A model generated the notes under the pieces. That model ran no database searches. It was not told the origin of the DNA and saw only the letters and a list, made by a program, of their open reading frames with translations. Shown here one piece after another: positions 34,563-36,092 of a DNA stretch of 36,092 nt. Within the stretch, counting starts at the first letter, position 1. The number at the start of each line of letters is the position of its first letter. The DNA is from a virus. The position numbers and the translations under genes were made by a program. The stretch is from the IMG/VR virus record IMGVR_UViG_3300010885_063454, positions 1 through 36,092 of that record. One strand, given 5' to 3'.

Positions 34563-35501
34563 AAACTAGTAAATATTCATATCGGAATGTGGGGCATGAG
34601 CTACAACCTCACAGAAGAAGACATCAAGCTAGATAACAAGCTTCCAGAGACTATCAAGCTCGGGAAGAAGATGCTTATCAAGCCTGCCGTTTACAATAAG
34701 TTCAAGAGTTTTGAGCAGCGTGTACGGAAATATCTATATGTTAACTCATTTGATTTCCCTCTCGTCTCTCAAGCTCACTTTGTACCTAAAGCGAAATACC
34801 TAGATGTGTACAAAAAGCTGGACGAAATGCGTGAGGAGTATGCCCTCATGGTTGCCGAGTTCGTAGAGAAATACGAAGATTACAAAAAAGAAGTGCTTGA
34901 ATACTACCAGGACCACAAAGACACTGTGAGTGTTGAAGATCTCGAGGCCTATTATCCCTCACTCGCAAATATTAAAAAGAAATTCTATTTTGATATTGTG
35001 AGTTTTGAGATTGCTCTGCCGGCTCAGTTTGGTGAGTTAAACCTTCAGGATGAAATCCATCGTGAAACGGTTAACAACGAAGCCAAGCAAACAGCTATGG
35101 ACAGCTACAAGGCTGAGTACAACAAACAAATTGAGTTGCATACCTCAAAGCTGAGTTCGTTCATGGAAGAGGTGACGGCCACAGTTCGAAGCAAGGTAGC
35201 TGAACACTTCAGTGTTGTGCTAAGCAAGGTGAATAAAAAGGAGGTAGTCTCTCCTGTTAGTATTCAAACCTTGTACAAGCAGATCGAAGAGTTCAGGACA
35301 GCCAACATCGCAGACGATAAGTTCATTGAGGCAGAACTCAACAAGCTTGAAAAATTGCTGGATGGTAAACCTAACTTCAGGGATGATAGGGACGCCATCG
35401 GCCTATTGAAGCAGCACCTAGGAAACGTGGTAAAGGCGGCAGAGGATGTCACCGATGTCGCCAATGTCAGCGGAGAGTACTTCAGGAAACTAAGCATCTA
35501 A
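34563..35501 (+). CDS. DUF3150-like protein, exon 2
   Basis: 312 residues plus stop; with exon 1 the protein is about 334 residues. The start region 'KLVNIHIGMWGMSYNLTEEDI', followed by 'LPETIKLGKKMLIKPAVYNKF', fits the DUF3150 pattern as I remember it ('LVNL.I..W..RKKL..EDL' then 'LGSKK...'). The rest is long charged helices, probably a coiled coil. DUF3150 genes usually stand beside AAA ATPase genes in phages and bacteria, as here, and may be partner subunits. An ATG at 34587 is internal to this frame and is not the true start. It ends at TAATG, overlapping the next start by one base. Confidence 0.65.
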   Translation, partial: KLVNIHIGMWGMSYNLTEEDIKLDNKLPETIKLGKKMLIKPAVYNKFKSFEQRVRKYLYVNSFDFPLVSQAHFVPKAKYLDVYKKLDEMREEYALMVAEFVEKYEDYKKEVLEYYQDHKDTVSVEDLEAYYPSLANIKKKFYFDIVSFEIALPAQFGELNLQDEIHRETVNNEAKQTAMDSYKAEYNKQIELHTSKLSSFMEEVTATVRSKVAEHFSVVLSKVNKKEVVSPVSIQTLYKQIEEFRTANIADDKFIEAELNKLEKLLDGKPNFRDDRDAIGLLKQHLGNVVKAAEDVTDVANVSGEYFRKLSI

Positions 35502-35806
35502 TGTTCTACGATAACGACGATCAGGGTTTAACAGACCCGCCAAACTACGACATGCTGGGAATACAGTTCCGAGGGGATGAGTTCACTGTGTTCCTACCCT
35601 ATTGTGAAGTAGCAAATGGTAATATAATCAGCGCAAAAGACGACACAGTAGAAATATCTGTAAATACCGACGCCGGTAAAACTGATACAGTAAAAATGGC
35701 CTACAAGGATTTTGTAGAGGTCATGGAAAAAACGTTCGATATTAAAGAAATCACGAGCCTGGCAGTGCAGCTAGCTGGAAGCTACGACACAATTACAATA
35801 CTATGA
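35501..35806 (+). CDS. Hypothetical small acidic protein, 101 residues
   Basis: It starts in the TAATG junction with the DUF3150-like gene and ends in an ATGA overlap with the next gene, so it is translationally coupled within the ATPase module. It is acidic and beta-rich, with no Cys cluster or membrane span and a short N-terminal Asp-rich segment ('DNDDQGLTDPPNYD'). No family is recognised. By position it should be an accessory of the AAA/DUF3150/Ycf35-like group. Confidence 0.6.
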   Translation: MFYDNDDQGLTDPPNYDMLGIQFRGDEFTVFLPYCEVANGNIISAKDDTVEISVNTDAGKTDTVKMAYKDFVEVMEKTFDIKEITSLAVQLAGSYDTITIL

Positions 35807-36092
35807 GCCACAGTGTAAACATCAAAACACAGTTCAAAAACATCCAAACGCTCTTGAATCAGTTCAAGAAGCTTGGATGGTCTATAGATACGGATATTAA
35901 ATGCAACACATACTATAGTGACCCTCGAAAAGAAGAGGTGCACCAGTACGTGGCAAAGAACCCCTCTCCTGGAGGTTTTGACGTAGGCGTCAATACAGAT
36001 GCAGACGGTAATACATTCTTTGTATGCGATTTCTACGACCGCAGCATTGAAAAACAGCTTGGACCTAACTTGAAGAACGTCAAGCAAGGCTA
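35803..36092 (+). CDS. DUF1257/Ycf35-like protein, 5' part (cut by window end)
   Basis: ATG 35803 opens 'MSHSVNIKTQFKNIQTLLNQFKKLGW', which matches the DUF1257/Ycf35 pattern of 'MSHFS.IKTQ.......L...L..LG', followed by the 'GFDVGVN..ADGN.FFVCDFYD' core. About 96 codons are visible before the window ends. Ycf35 and Ycf46 are conserved cyanobacterial/plastid reading frames of poorly known function, and DUF1257 also occurs in phage gene clusters with AAA ATPases. It overlaps the previous stop at ATGA. Confidence 0.6.
   Translation, partial: MSHSVNIKTQFKNIQTLLNQFKKLGWSIDTDIKCNTYYSDPRKEEVHQYVAKNPSPGGFDVGVNTDADGNTFFVCDFYDRSIEKQLGPNLKNVKQG

Noticed and set aside
33489-34569. Alternative splice joint for intron 2 (after T 33485 or 33488, ending at G 34569)
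   Set aside because: It keeps the frame but gives a weaker match to the expected 'LVNIHI' start and no convincing P1; kept only as a fallback.
34587-35501. A complete gene starting at ATG 34587
   Set aside because: In-frame coding with a family-like N-terminus continues upstream to 34563 and joins a short exon at 33410-33475.
1-36092. CRISPR arrays, insertion sequences or attachment sites
   Set aside because: No regularly spaced direct repeats, transposase frames or integrase gene were seen.

Overview
The window is a piece of a large tailed-phage genome with a contractile (myovirus) tail. The evidence is a gp25-like and a gpJ/gp6-like baseplate protein, a gpD/gp27-like hub protein, a probable tape measure protein and a large terminase. 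All three stop codons terminate real genes, so the code looks standard. No start codon has a clear Shine-Dalgarno sequence. Starts follow short A/T-rich leaders, and several follow a TATAAT-like -10 box so closely that the transcript would be almost leaderless. This suggests a host that does not depend on SD pairing, such as a cyanobacterium or a Bacteroidota member. The sigma70-like promoters and the Ycf46-like and Ycf35-like genes lean weakly towards the former, but the host cannot be fixed from this window.

Layout. Positions 1-23609 are one dense, all-plus-strand late structural cluster. In order it holds the 3' part of a probable tape measure gene, two small tail genes, a hub protein, a phage sigma factor, a small basic protein, gp25-like and gpJ-like wedge proteins, a 637-aa baseplate-associated protein, two further structural proteins, and a run of five proteins sharing a 'W/L..N.L..YP' N-terminus. 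One of the five is a 1439-aa adhesin-like chain of Ig, carboxypeptidase-regulatory-like and fibronectin III modules. Two short virion-type proteins close the cluster.

Positions 23610-24277 carry a promoter, a complete one-piece tmRNA (ssrA) with an unusually long 30-residue tag reading frame, a cascade of hairpins and a strong terminator. Next come an unidentified minus-strand gene (24276-25562), two unidentified plus-strand genes separated by a terminator, an AAA ATPase (27251-28393), and the minus-strand large terminase, whose stop codon overlaps that of the ATPase. A divergent regulatory region with a perfect 9-bp inverted repeat over the -10 box (30272-30292) leads into a small basic protein and an AT-hook protein.

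Positions 30969-36092 hold a Ycf46-like AAA ATPase, a DUF3150-like gene, a small gene and a DUF1257/Ycf35-like gene cut by the window end. The first two are each interrupted by a group I intron. The first intron encodes an HNH endonuclease and splits the Walker B motif exactly between its D and E. The second encodes a LAGLIDADG endonuclease. The apparent early stops in these two genes are intron entry points, not mutations.

How the genes fit together: the first two thirds builds the tail, baseplate and receptor-binding fibres; the sigma factor inside that cluster probably directs some phage transcription; the tmRNA may supply phage-controlled ribosome rescue and degradation tagging; the terminase packages DNA; and the last module is a conserved but functionally unknown ATPase system colonised by two different homing introns.
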